A DNA stretch of 64,000 nt from Drosophila miranda (GCF_003369915.1 NC_046676.1:14180001-14244000), one strand, 5' to 3'. Shown: positions 52,684 through 64,000, counted from the stretch's first letter. Translations and numbers: made by a program. Notes: generated by a model not told the origin, from the letters alone.

Positions 52684-54025
52684 TTCATTCCCGTTATTTT
52701 CGCCCCCACGGTTTGTTTTGACAAATAAGTGATGAACCAATAAGCAGGTTCATCTATACTAGTTCGTTTCACTGCTCTAAATAAAATGGGAGTTCACAGA
52801 GACATATAGTTTCGGCTGACAATGGTGCACTTCAAATTTAAACTAAAATGTAAACTAACAACTAAATGACTTTCCACACTGGCAGTTATTAATTTTGATT
52901 AATGGAGCATCAGTGAACTAGATGATAAACAAAAACCTATTTGGAGTTCGAGCTAGTTTTAGCTCAGTTACACTGCAGCGCGTTTTCTATTTAAAACGAA
53001 ATTAACACAATTCCACTGTATGAGTGTTTTCATGGGTAGGAAGAACTCACATCCTTTTTTCTATATTTTCCATAATTTGTTAATTGCTTTCCATAATGTC
53101 TTAAAAAACAAACCAGCTGTTTTCGTAACGCAAGACGTAATAACGCAGCGAGATGTATGCCCACTGGAGTAACGCAAAGTTCGTTAAAATTTGTATTTAC
53201 TCTTTTCCTTAGCCATATTTTTATCTTTAGAGTTTTTTTTTGCTGTCTCTCTCTCTATTCTTAGTAGCTAAGCCAATAACGCAATTGTGAAACCCTAGTG
53301 TAAACAGGGTGTTTGGGTCCCAGTCAAGAAGGAAATAAATTCTTTAATCGATCGGATAAAATTAAGTGGACATAGCAGGGCGTTCTTATTACCTAGTAAT
53401 ATTCGACGGAATAGAAAACTATAGCAATATAAACGACTATCCTCTTCGTTTTTTTTTGTTTCCCCATTTTTGCTAAAAACTATTTTTGTTTGACCTATTT
53501 CGCTATAATCTTTTTTTACGCAAAATCCAATAAAAACAAGTATTAAAAATAAGCAAGTTAAGTAGAAAAATGATTCATCAATCGTATAAAAATATGTGGG
53601 CAGAACTAAGGGTTCTATCTAGCTAGTAATATTCAACGGAATATCAAAATGGAAAATATTGTTTCCAATCCTTAACGGAGAACGATTAGCCCATTGTAGA
53701 CCAAGGCGGTGTTTCAATTTTCCACCGAAAATAATGAAAATTGACTAATTTTAGCGCAGTTCAGGTGAAAGGAAAAGTGTTTTTTTTTAAGTTCAGAGGA
53801 AAGATGGCATGAATCTACAAAAAGAATTCACAATCGTTAATACTCTCCGCCATTTACCTTAGGGGGCTTAAGTGGGCTAAGTTCGGTTTTTCATCATAAC
53901 GCTATATTGTTGTTGAGAACCAAATCAAATGCTGCGGTAAAGTAAAACTTATCGTATCGGTCGCGTTCCATAGTATACTGTGAAGCACTGCACACGAATC
54001 CCCCCTCACACTCCCACTCCGGAAA
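52684..54025. other. Intergenic region between the DHHC gene and Qsox1
   Basis: Divergent promoter interval. 52684-53330 shows no recognised feature apart from AT-rich sequence; 53335-53890 is dispersed repeat copy 8. The Qsox1 promoter and leader would lie in 53886-54025. Confidence 0.6.
53335..53890 (+). repeat. Dispersed AT-rich repeat, copy 8, ending upstream of Qsox1
   Basis: Starts with a partial unit (CGATCGGATAAAATTAAGTG, GTAATATTCGACGGAATAGA), then repeats the full order seen in copy 7: GTTTGACCTATTTCGCTATA, ACGCAAAATCCAATAAAAAC, GATTCATCAATCGTATAAAA, GTAATATTCAACGGAATATC, TTTCCAATCCTTAACGGAGA, and GGGGGCTTAAGTGGGCTAAG. Ends about 140 bases before the Qsox1 ATG. Confidence 0.85.
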
Positions 54026-56818
54026 ATGTCTGGTGCGCAGGTGGCAATTTTAACAGTTATTCTGCTGTTGGAGACGGCGACCGCTGGCGTCCCGCTGCAG
54101 CGATACGAGGCACTTCTGAAGCAGCAGTCGGCGCCCACCGACGAGCAACTGGGTCTATACGACGAAAATGACAAGGTTGTCCAGCTGAGTGTGGGAAACT
54201 TCAACGAGACCGTCTTGGAGCAGAATCACGGCTCTCTGGTGGAATTCTACAACACCTATTGCGGGCACTGTAGGCGCTTCGCTCCCATCTACAAGCAGGT
54301 GGCCGAGCAGTTGCATTCCTGGCAGGATGTGGTCATAGTCGGTGCCATTGACTGCGCGGCAGAGGAGAACAATGGTATCTGTCGGACCTACGAGGTCATG
54401 GGCTATCCCACGCTTCGCTACATGGGTCCGGGTTTCCAGCCGAGTGCCAAGAACTACGGACAGGATCTCAAGTCGCAGGATCCAGCCGAGATTCGTGGCT
54501 TGTTGGCGAGCATACTGGTCGCCGATAATCTAACAAGCAGCAACAACAACACTTACTGGCCAAATTTCCACTATGTCACGGAAAACGACTCAACCTCCAC
54601 CATCTTCGAGGGACTGAGTAGCCAACGCGAGTTTGTGGCACTTGTCTACGAGCCAGAGAACTCAACGGTGGGCATTGAAACGGCCCTGTTCCTTCTACAG
54701 TGGCCCTCTCTGCAGGTGCGCCGTGTGAGCGATCTGGCGGCGGCTTCCAAATTTAAAATTGATCCCACCAGTCATCAATTGTCAATTGTGGATCGCAAGG
54801 GTGAGATCACACCCTACACACCGGCGGAACAAACTGGTCCAGCATATTCCGAGACCCTTCAGACTGCACTGCGCAAGAAAAACATAACACCAAGGCCTGA
54901 GAAGGCTGAGATCCAGCATGCTCCGGTTGCAGCTATTGGAGAAAAGGCTGAGCATAATGAAATCCTCGAGGAAGTTCATCGCCACAAGCATTTAGTTTAT
55001 CAGGCAGATCTCGAGCAGGCCATCCGTACAGTACTGCACAACGAGGTGCCCAAGGTTAACGAGATAGGAGGTGAACGTCTACTTGCCCTCCAACGTTTCT
55101 TGGGCGTGCTGCAACGCTACAATCCTTTGGGATTCAATGGACACCAGCTGCTGTCTAAGCTCAAGGACTATGTGGTGCAGTTCAATCAAGAGCTGACAGG
55201 CAAACAGTTCGAGCAAGAACTGCAGCGACTCGAGGGGCAACTGGGTCCTATCTACTCCTCCACGCATTTCGTCGGGTGCACTGGCTCCAGTCCACATCTG
55301 CGGGGCTTCAGTTGCTCTCTATGGACCTTGTTCCATTTCATGACAGTGCAGGCGGCCGAGAACGAGGACTCGCAAGATCCCCTCGAAGTGTTGCAGGCCA
55401 TGCACGGCTACATCAAGAACTTCTTTGGCTGCTCCGAATGTGCTGATCATTTCCAGGTGAGTCACCCGTGGCACAAGTGTACGTGCTAATGACCACTATA
55501 TCGCTGATTGAGTTAAAGCTCTTCCTATGAGATCAGGGACAAGCAGAGAGGCAGGCCTAGGGGGGTAGAGTAGTTGATTACACGGCAGAAGATTGACGCG
55601 CTGACAATAGGGTTTTTCCATACGGAATTTTTTTTTTTTTTTTTAGAAAGTATTTTTTTAACCTTTGCTGGCTACGCTACTGTTATAGGTATTGGTGTTT
55701 GTTAATTGCAGCGTCATTCAAATAAATAAGTTTATGGATCAGCAACTCCGGCATCAGCTCGGCTAGGAAGTGGCGTATTCTTCAATCCATTTACTAATTA
55801 AATAATCACGGATATTTTTTGGATTCTGTTGTATAATTCCGACGTCTATCTTATCTACGCTTAGTCACCACAACAATCAATGCAGGGAAAACCGGTTTCT
55901 ATACAATATCATCTACTACAGAGAGTGCTATTACTCTCCGCAGAAAACTTCCCCATTTCGCAGTTAGAAAAATCATTGCAAAACCGAATCAAACAAATGT
56001 GTTTGTTTTGATACCCGAAAAGGGACCACATAAAGGATATATGTATCAGCATTAACAACCATATCGATATCCCCATATCAGTCTCTCTGTTTGGTGGATC
56101 GGTGGAAGTGTATCACAATCTTCTGTCGCCGCAGCTATGTAGCTTTTCTTGTCAACATCTCGTTTACGTTAACTAAACAGTAGTCAATGCAACGTTTGTT
56201 TACTTGGAATGTACGTGCATACATTCATAAGTGGGCCTCTCTTCCCCAACTGTGCCAACAGCTGCGCTTTTGTGACGTACATATACATACATATACAGCT
56301 ATTGGATAACTTGTTTTATATCTGTTGTGCAGGCAATGGCCTCAAGACGGAAGATATGGAGCGTGCCGAACAAGGAGGAAGCTGTTTTATGGCTGTGGGC
56401 AGCGCACAACGAGGTGAACCAGCGCCTGGCCGGCGATGACACAGAGGATCCTCAGTTTCCAAAGATACAGTTTCCCAGCGAGAAAAGCTGCAGTCAGTGC
56501 TACCGCACGCCAGGCTCCACGTCGGACAACATAGAAATCAACTGGAACAAGGATGCAGTTCTGAGCTTCCTCAAAAACATTAACAATCCACAGTTTGTAA
56601 GCAGATACGGCGTGCAACAGGAGGATCTGCTGCATGCGACGGCGGAGAAAATGAGACAAAAGCGTCAAATATCGAATGTATTCAGCGACATTGACATGAG
56701 GATGGGCATGCTTCTTTACGCCTTTTGCATTGTGATGATGGTCGTGGCATTCAAGTTGTTCGCCTTCAAGGGCTACCGCAAGAAGCCGTACGGACACGAC
56801 CTGCTTGGCAAGGTGTAG
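54026..56818 (+). CDS. Qsox1: Quiescin sulfhydryl oxidase
   Basis: 638-residue flavoenzyme of the secretory pathway that makes disulfides in substrate proteins and passes electrons to oxygen. Exons 54026-55456 and 56333-56818, joined at a codon boundary (HFQ-AMASRRK); intron 876 bases. Signal peptide MSGAQVAILTVILLLETATAG. Thioredoxin domain with the redox motif CGHC at residues 79-82. A helical region follows, then the Erv/ALR domain with the FAD-site motif SLWTLFHFMTVQA, the active-site CxxC (CSEC, 469-472), the flavin-binding HNEVNQRL, and the second CxxC (CSQC, 530-533). One C-terminal transmembrane helix near 602-622 with a basic cytosolic tail (KGYRKKPYG) anchors it in the Golgi or ER. 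Length and architecture fit metazoan QSOX. Qsox1 rather than another fly paralogue is chosen from its Cirl/Vps25 neighbourhood. Confidence 0.92.
55457..56332 (+). other. Qsox1 intron
   Basis: 876 bases, GTGAGT donor and TGTGCAG acceptor. Contains a T-rich run at 55628-55644. No nested feature recognised. Confidence 0.75.
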
Positions 56819-57189
56819 ATGTAGATAGGCCGGAGAGAACCAATCTAGGCTGCTTCCACTAATTTAAGTAATGACACAGAAACACCGAGCACCATATACC
56901 GGAACTTACACAATGACCACCTCTTCAATGATTTTATTAGGAGCACACACAATTATGTTTAAGTTCAAAGTGTATATATGTATGAGCACGCTTCCTCCAG
57001 TTTTAGTCCCGTAACCATAATGATAACATTCGCTTTTTTATAACGACTATGCAGACACTCTTATGGATTTTTCTTAAGTATGCAAATGTGATTTCCCGCA
57101 ATAATGATTCATTTATGACTCCCGTGTGCGTTTAAATAAAATGCTAAATGCAACATCTCTTGTTTACAAGCTTGTTTCCGTCGACATCT

Positions 57190-57514
57190 TTGAACACATG
57201 CTACTGCCCGCCCAGGCCCACGGAACTCCGCATCCACGTTCATGAAGACGGCCTTTTCCCAGCTGGCCACTCAGGCCCGTCTCGCGTATCAGATCAGTGA
57301 TCTTACCCTGGACACGATCGTCAAACTTCTAGCCGGATGGTGTCATCTTGGGCTGGCGGTCGCCCTCCTTGGCGTACACGCCCACCACAACGCCTTTGAT
57401 CACCGACTCGCATTTCTCGGCGTTTTGCCGTCGCTGTTCCACATCTCTGCGTCTGGCCAGGGATGTGTGCTGGACACGCCTGCACAGGGCGTGCATCAAG
57501 CGTACAGACTTCAT
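57190..57514 (-). pseudogene. Truncated leucyl aminopeptidase (M17/S-Lap type) pseudogene
   Basis: The minus strand reads an N-terminal leucyl-aminopeptidase fragment. Frame 1 from 57514: MKSVRLMHALCRR..., CESVIKGVVVGVYAKEGDRQ and PKMTPSG, then an in-frame TAG at 57331-57329 where functional relatives have Glu (SGEKFDD), then KFDDRVQGKITDLIRETG and LSGQLGKG. A one-base insertion or two-base loss follows; the shifted frame gives VFMNVDAEFR, then conservation ends. The catalytic domain is absent nearby. M17 paralogues are abundant in fly sperm (S-Lap). The start resembles a mitochondrial-targeting N-terminus. Intronless as seen, so it could be a partial duplicate or retrocopy. Confidence 0.8.
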
Positions 57515-57699
57515 CGCTTAATGATAGTGACAGTCCCTCGCGACAGATTACGAAAGTTCTCTTATTTTTCAGACAGTTGCAGACAAAAGTTGATTTTTTT
57601 TCGAAAGACAAAAAATTTAAATCTAAAAAATAGAGAGAATAGATGTGGGGTGTGTGCCTCTTGGCAATTTGTGTGAAAATGTTGGGGGGGTGGTGGTGG

Positions 57700-60600
57700 G
57701 GGTACTTCAATTAAAAACAAATTTGGAACGCGGAACATTAACAAAGGAAATGTTTAACGAACATAATCAGATTACTTGCCGTCGGGCATGCTGATTGAAG
57801 GATGAAAAGAACCAAATAAAATATGCGAAAAGGTCTCCATTTTATTGTTGAGATTCATAATAAATCGAGAATAAACATGACATATGGGGCAAATCTGGGC
57901 TAGGTGAGGTCATTACAAATCGGGCTCGTTAAAAACCTCGAAAAACATTTTTGCAATACAAATGGTGGAGAAATTAGCCGCTTATTTTACTTTTTTATAA
58001 TTTCATACGCACTCGTGCTCTCTTCTGTTCATCAAGTCTGTACTTATGCTCATTATTGCGTTGCTATTGCTTACAGAGGCTTTACATAGAGCTCTCACAT
58101 GCACAGCCGAAAACCGCAACTGCACACACATGCACACGCATACAGCGATGCGTTCCGTTTTCGCATTGGGAGCGACGCATCGCGTGATCTTCTAATTCTC
58201 TTTCGCTCGCTTGCTTTTCGTTGAGTGGAGTTGCTCGGAAATTTCAGTTGCCGTACCGTTGCCTCTTAGCCGCGCCTTAAACCACTAACCGCGAAGAATA
58301 CTTAGTTGGGTTTCAGCTCATATGAGTCAACGTGTCCCGTTTCTTTGGTGATTTGTTGTTGTTATTCGACCAAAACTTGTTGCCTTCTCGTTTCATTCGT
58401 TGTACCGTTGTAGCTGAGCGTCTTTGGTGCTAAGTGCGTCTTGCGGGAAAAATTAGTGGATTATTCGCGCACAAAAAGAGCCGATCGCGGAAAGAAAAAT
58501 ATGAATAAATTATAAAATTCATTTGTGTTTCTGTTTGTTTTTTTTTATAGTGCTTTTGTGTGTGTGTGTGTGTGTGTGAATATAACGACAGAATGGAAAC
58601 GGCAAGGAAAGAACAGAAAGAGAGAATGCAGCAAAAGTGGAAGAACCAGGAAGAAGGTAAGAAAATGTTGTTTATGTTTTTCTTTGCTGTACGATTATAG
58701 GCGATGAACTAAAAAGATATAAAAAAAAATAGATCGATAGCATTTTGTTAGCTTTATGTTTAGTTTGGTGGCAAATAAGGGGAAAAACTTTTACCAAGAA
58801 TCATCTTTCTTATAGGAGAAAATACTAAAGGAAAACAGGACTATAAAAATAACGAAAAATACCGAAAAAGTCAACTTCGGCTTATCTTAAAAGGTTTTCA
58901 GTTCAAAGCTAATGAAAATATATGCCTATTGTTTTCTTTCAATTTAGAGAATAATATCGGGAGAAACGTACATATATGGAAATGGGTTTAATTATTTATT
59001 CTCGTATATTGTTTTTTGACAGTGTGTGCCTCGCCCTGACTCCCTTTATTATTGTGATTTTTGTTGTTGCTGTTGTTTTTGGTCAGGTGCTGTGAGGAGG
59101 TGGGGGGCATGAATGTTTATGTTTCCGACTAAAGTGCTTCTTTTGTAAATCACTTTCGAGCTCCAGAGCCATGCAAAGGCTGAGGTTGAAGGTTGAATTA
59201 AAATTCCTGCACTTATAATTATCTCCTGCTGTTGTCCTTTACGGACCCACATGTACATACATGTGTACATATGTACTTCCTTTCACCGCATGTATTTTCA
59301 AATGTCAATTAGTTGAGTTAATTGAGCGAAAGTGCAAAATGTGAACCGCAATATCGTTTATACACATTTACGGAATTCACTCGCCTCTCTCTCTCAATCT
59401 TTTGGCTCCTATTTTCCCCTTGCCCCTTGCCTGGATCTCGGTCTTTTGGCCTTTGTTGGGGCAGCAGAGCCCTTTTGCGAGGCCAGCTTATTAGGCTAAT
59501 TGCGTGAAGTTGGCTTTAATGAGTCGAAAAACGGTGCCAAGTCGGGCCCGCAAAAGGCCACAAAGGGTTGTTGGGGGTCTGTTGTGGCTTTGAATTTATG
59601 AGGCGGCTTTAATGGGTTAACTGGGTTAATGCTCATCCCTCAGCCCATCAACTATCCGCCCAGTCCCCCACTCCTGTCATTGTCGTGCCTTTTCATAGCT
59701 CTCTGGCCTGCAGCTCTTTCTGTACATTTCTCTCTCTCTCTCTTGAATTTTTGACAATTAAGCAAACATTTTGCAACCAAAAATGGCTCAATTTTCGGAG
59801 CAGATAAGAGGGGGAACAGCCCCCCAACGCCACCCCTTTTCTGGGAGTCGAAATATCTTTCGACATTTTGCACAAGTCATTAGGCCCTGAAAAATGATAA
59901 TTTTTTGAAGCATTTTTGCATTTTCCAATTCGGAAAATACTCTGCCATGGGAGCCTTCCACTGGGACTTCAAGTGGGAAAAACTCAATCAACAACAAGCC
60001 GAGTGGTGGAGACTCTCTCCTAATTGGGAAATCATCCTTGGCCCCTCGCTCCTCTCCGACTGCGCCAGAAAGAGCATTGCCTCTTCGACTCGACACGACA
60101 CGACTCGACTCGACTCCTTCAATGTGAATGGCTCTTCCTACTGATAAGTCAGGGGCTAAGGGGAAATGGCCCCCCCCCCCCCTCCGGCACCACCAATCCC
60201 CGGTTGTTGGAGTGCAGCCAAATGAATTTGCTAATGAGCAATCGGGCTTGAAAACGAATGCAAGTTTTCGGTGAGAGCTCTTTAAAGGGCGGCCCGGAGG
60301 AGGACGCGTTAATCATCTACAGCTTCGGTGCAAGGGAGGCCACAAAAGACCAAATTGTGATTATTTAAGGCCAAAACGTGGAAATTAGAGGCGCAAATTT
60401 TTCGGAGTTTCGGACAGTTGCCAGGGCAGCTGGCCAGCGTCGGAAATTATAGCCTACCCCCCATCCATAACGGTATTTCGGGGGCGAAAAGATACGAATA
60501 AATGAAAATGAAATCCTTTTTGGCACGGGGGGACGGGGCACAGGGGGGCGTGGTGGGTGTTCTCGACTAGAAAGAATTGCAATTGTGATAAAATTCAGCG

Positions 60601-62680
60601 TAACTAATGCCGACCACAGCGAAATGCGATAAATCGCTGGTTGGGCTTCACCGCGATACCCTGTACAATGAAGGTCCATCAAAAGGGGTCCAATTTGATT
60701 GAAGTTGATCCCTAAAACCGGTATACAGTTCCTCTCTCCCTGTCTTTCATTCATTCTCTGTTTATCGTTTGAATGAATGCCTCTGTACATATATTCGATA
60801 TTATTTCGGGTCTCAATCAAAGTTCTTCTAGAGCATCTCTGCAGTCGCTTAATGAGTCGACATCTTTTTCTGCCCGGCTATCGGCCGGAGAGGGGGTGGG
60901 GGGACTGCCTTCTGTTGCCTTTTGCGGTCGTCCGGGACGGTTTGTCCCCGGCTAAACTTTTGTCCTCAGTTCCCCCTCATCCTCTCGTTTCTTTTCCTCT
61001 CTATCTTCGGCACTCTTTCTCGTCTGTTTGACTGGTGTTTTTTTGTGGTGTGTGTCTCTTGCTTTCTCTGTACATTTTTATGGCGTTGCCTTTTGCTTTG
61101 TTTCGTTTTTGCTGGTTTGAAGGGATCCGTGGACCAAGGACCAAGGACCAAGGCAATTTAGTTTCGCTGGAAATGATAATTTTCACTTGAGCGAGCACGT
61201 GAAAATGAGGAGAGGGGGGGGGGGGGAGGGCGGCGGTTGGGGGTCTCTGCTATAAATTGCCAATTAATGGCAGAACCGCAGCGGTACTCGCTCGGCGGTA
61301 TTCGCTTCGATTTGGATACCCAAAAAGTATTCCCCGTCACACATGGCGTATGGATAATATTGACTTCTTTACTGATTTTGGCCCACTGTTCCACAGCTCT
61401 CTCGGTTGCCCCTGTCACGCTTCACTTGCCTGTCGAGCGCTGCATTCAAATGCACTCGATCTAGGCAGAACTCAACCCCAGCCCCCCCAGCCCCCCAGCC
61501 CCATCTGCTCCTCTTTTCGGTCAAGCTTCGTGCTAAATTCGTTGCGGTTTTTGTGGCTTCCTTCCGGTCCTTGCTTCTCCACTTCCTCCACTGAGCTGGT
61601 TTTTCCTCCTTCACTCGCAAAGAAAAACAAATACGCCTCGAATTTTCGGCACAAACAAAAAAAAGAAGCGAATGAATAATTGAGCGTATGTGGTGAATAG
61701 GAATGAGTGTACTCATTGTTGATGCACACACAGAGAGAGAGAGAGAGGGAGAGGAAGAGGAAGAGGGGGGTGCCTTGTGCCGGTGGTCCTTAGATTAGAA
61801 CCCGGATAAATTTCAATAAATACTATTATATTGGAGGTTGAACCCGCCTCCCTTTCCACACCCCTTCTCACTCTCTCTCTCTCTCTCTCTCACTGTCTCT
61901 CCCCCTTTAATGCTTTAATACTAATCACATTTCGTTTATCATCAGTTCTATTGCTTGTTGCACAACCAGCGGCGAGGCAGACAAATAAATCAGACGCACC
62001 ATCTAACGTTCCATCGAAAATCGTTGGCCTATGCCTCGTCCTCCGATATCTGGCGGTACATAAAACTGTCTGGACAAAATGCTAAAACAAACAAGCAGCC
62101 AGCAATAACAGCAATGCCATAGCACAGGCCCAGCACAGGCATGGCATACTATTAGTAGTCCCCGCCCCCGCCACCAGCACCCCTTCCCCTTTTGAATTGG
62201 CAAAATCAAATTATGTTTATTATTTATTTATTTTTAATACTCACTCCCCTTCTCACGACTAGCAGGCCAATGGGATAGTTAGATTTATGCATAAAACGAA
62301 TATATTGACCAAATACTCGTACACGTACGGTGCAAGTCATCGGGGTATGGCTGGTATAGAAAACTATTATTATGGAGGCACTGCAAGGCACTCCTCCCCC
62401 CCCACCTATCCTGGGTATTTATATTATTATTATTTTTTATTGGTTTTCGTTCTTTGGCCAGAAGCTTTTTAAGATCTGTCTGCTTGTACCTACAGCATTG
62501 AAACGGACTGTATATTGGCTGGTTTGCTTTAAATACAATTGGCAAATTAAAGTGCCCTGGCCACCAATCCCCCTGGCCACCATTTCGCCGTAGCTCAATT
62601 GCATTTTTGGCATTTTTGGCATTTTCGTTTATTGTGCAAATTTCCTCGTTAAGGCCGAATGTGTTCCCAGAAACGATTTC
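57700..62680. other. Right-hand region without a certain gene
   Basis: About 5 kb with no supported coding sequence apart from a possible 5' exon at 58244-58654. Contains short simple repeats: (TG)n 58556-58580, poly-C near 60171-60182, poly-G at 61213-61226, (GA)n 61733-61760 and (CT)n 61872-61892. It probably belongs to the upstream or first-intron region of a gene beyond the window. Confidence 0.5.
58244..58654 (+). promoter_or_regulatory. Possible transcription start and 5' exon of a gene beyond the window
   Basis: TCAGTTGCCGTACCGTTGCC near 58244 resembles an initiator; the following 400 bases look like a fly 5' leader. They contain an ATG at 58592 reading METARKEQKERMQQKWKNQEE and then a G|GTAAGA donor at about 58654. 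There is no known protein match, so it may be an untranslated leader exon. Evidence is only motif-level. Confidence 0.25.
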
Positions 62681-62684
62681 GCTT

Positions 62685-62965
62685 GGAATAAATACAGTAA
62701 TCATAGTATCGTGTACGAAATTTTTTATCTTGAATTTCCACAAATTTTGCATATATATTTCTCTGGAAATTAAAAGAAAAATGCACGGTTTTTAAATATT
62801 AAATATACATTGGAATATTGGAATAAATACTGTAATCAAAGTTTTTATTTGTATTATTTATTATTATTATTATTTATTATTATTTTTTTTATTTTATTTT
62901 GAATTTCCACAAATTTTGCACAAATATTTCTCTGGAAATTAAAAGAAAAATTCATGGTTTTAAAA
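62685..62965. repeat. Tandem duplication of about 130-150 bp
   Basis: Two adjacent copies (about 62685-62800 and 62818-62965) share TGGAATAAATAC.GTAATCA, TTGAATTTCCACAAATTTTG, and TATTTCTCTGGAAATTAAAA followed by GAAAAAT.CA.GGTTTT. The second copy has an inserted TTATTATTATT-rich stretch. Divergence is low, so it looks recent. Confidence 0.85.
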
Positions 62966-62979
62966 TAAAAACGAGGGGG

Positions 62980-64000
62980 AACGTTGTGAGTTGCTGCGGA
63001 GACCGCAACTCTACAGTTATACCCGATACTTAGTCAGTATGGCTCTCCTCCGGCAGACGCCGCTAATATTAAACGACACGACAAAGAGAGAGACAGAAAA
63101 TCAGTCTGAGCTTGTCGTCGGGCGCTGCGTGGCCACTGCAAATTGATTTCTTGCTTTTGGCTATAAAAATGATCCGATCTGATCCAGATTCAGCCATCTG
63201 ATAGATATGGTCATTATCTATGATTCTGCGTTTTTAGTTTTCTCGAATGTGCAATATTGTGGATGCAACAGATTTTCGTCCTTTGTGGGGGCGGAAGGGG
63301 GTGGGGCGAAATTCTGAGATATACGTTTTATAGTGAGATCTAACAGAAGTGCGGATACCAAATTTGGTTACTCTAGCCTTAATAGTCTCTGAGATTTGTG
63401 GATGCCCCAGATTTTCGTCCTTTGCGGGGGCGGAAGGGGGTGTGGCGAAATTTGGACACGAAACGGTCAAGGTCCGATATCACAGGAGTGTGGATACCAA
63501 ATTTGGTTGCTCTGGCTCTTATAGGTTCTGAGATCCTAGAACCCATATTTTGCAATTGGCAAAACCGACCATGAAACCTGTGTGTTAGAGAGGGACAGAG
63601 CGAGAAAGAATGAAATTGTTTTCTTGATTCTGGCTATAATAATTATACGATCTGGTTGAGATTTTACACTCTAGAACATATAGTCATTTTCTACGTTTCT
63701 TCGTTTTTGGTTTTATCGTATCTTTAAAAATGTGGATGCCACAGATTTTCGTCCTTTGTGGGGGCGGAAGTGGGCAGGGCGAAGTTTTGAAATATTTTTG
63801 TAGCAGTGACATATCACAGAAGTCTGGATCCAAAACATCGTTGCTCTAGCTCTTATAGTCTTTGAGCACTAAGCGCTGAAGGGGACGGACAGACGGACGG
63901 ACGGACAGACGGACAGACGGACAGACGGACAGACAGACATGGCTCAATCGACTCGGCTATTGATGCTGATCAAGAATATATATACTTTATGGGGTCGGAA
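62980..64000 (+). mobile_element. Transposon-derived non-coding segment with internal repeats
   Basis: Starts with GTTGTGAGTTGCTGCGGAGA, followed by CTACAGTTATACCCGATACT and CTCCGGCAGACGCCGC, words common in Drosophila transposable-element tails. Three internal units of about 170-300 bases repeat ATTTTCGTCCTTTG.GGGGGC near 63271, 63410 and 63742, with GGATACCAAATTTGGTT and CTCTAG.CTTATAG. Ends with a GGACAGAC-type run (63886-63935) and CTCGGCTATTGATGCTGATCA, ATATATATACTTTATGGGGT, a well-known drosophilid element terminus motif. No transposase or reverse transcriptase is in the window; class is not determined. Confidence 0.7.
63886..63935. repeat. (GGAC/AGAC)n short tandem repeat
   Basis: Degenerate GGACAGAC repeat of about 50 bases inside the element tail, often expanded in related elements. 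Confidence 0.85.

Noticed and set aside
57242..57710. Plus-strand 144-codon frame near the aminopeptidase fragment
   Set aside because: Antisense of the pseudogene; the minus strand carries the family words.
62285..62752. Minus-strand 155-codon frame
   Set aside because: Overlaps the tandem duplication and AT-rich sequence; no protein features.

Overview
The window is nuclear DNA of a fruit fly (genus Drosophila). It is intron-rich, its splice sites are GT-AG with a few GC-AG, its coding exons have fly-like poly-Q, poly-A and poly-G tracts, and its genes are recognisable fly orthologues. It is probably not D. melanogaster: the left half carries genes I associate with melanogaster cytological region 60E (NaCP60E, RpL41, a Tpc2-like carrier, NKAIN), while the right half carries genes I associate with 44D (Cirl, Vps25, Qsox1). 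Both regions are on Muller element C. An obscura-group species would fit, but this is inference. Exon coordinates below were read from splice signals and checked for reading-frame continuity.

Layout. 1-16107 (minus strand): 5' two-thirds of the voltage-gated cation channel gene NaCP60E (DSC1), 14 coding exons, cut by the left window edge. Three other genes lie in its introns: RpL41 (plus), a mitochondrial Tpc2-like carrier (plus) and a glycine-rich secreted protein (minus). 16108-20523: non-coding, with microsatellites. 20524-22657 (plus): an ACE-family protein without zinc ligands. 23281-29123 (minus): NKAIN, a four-TM-type Na,K-ATPase-interacting protein with two mutually exclusive long C-terminal exons. 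29124-34036: intergenic, rich in a dispersed AT-rich repeat. 34037-36690 (minus): a one-pass membrane protein of the NPDC1/CAB-1 family. 36691-40472: intergenic with more of the same repeat; the 60E/44D junction falls here. 40473-47656 (plus): Cirl (latrophilin), with an apparent alternative one-TM terminus. 50487-51063 (plus): Vps25 (ESCRT-II). 51779-52683 (minus): DHHC palmitoyltransferase. 54026-56818 (plus): Qsox1-like sulfhydryl oxidase. About 57190-57514 (minus): a broken leucyl-aminopeptidase fragment. 57700-64000: no certain gene; a possible promoter and 5' exon near 58.2-58.65 kb, a 130-bp tandem duplication, and a transposon-derived segment at the right end.

The genes do not form one pathway. 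Several (NaCP60E, NKAIN, NPDC1-like, Cirl) are membrane proteins of families that act in excitable cells; Vps25, RpL41, the DHHC enzyme, Qsox1 and the carrier are housekeeping or organelle functions. I see no phage, CRISPR, tRNA or rRNA and no evidence of a novel multi-gene system. The most interesting observations are the alternative termini of Cirl and NKAIN, two GC-AG introns in NaCP60E, the repeat family whose copies end just upstream of Vps25 and Qsox1, and the synteny junction.
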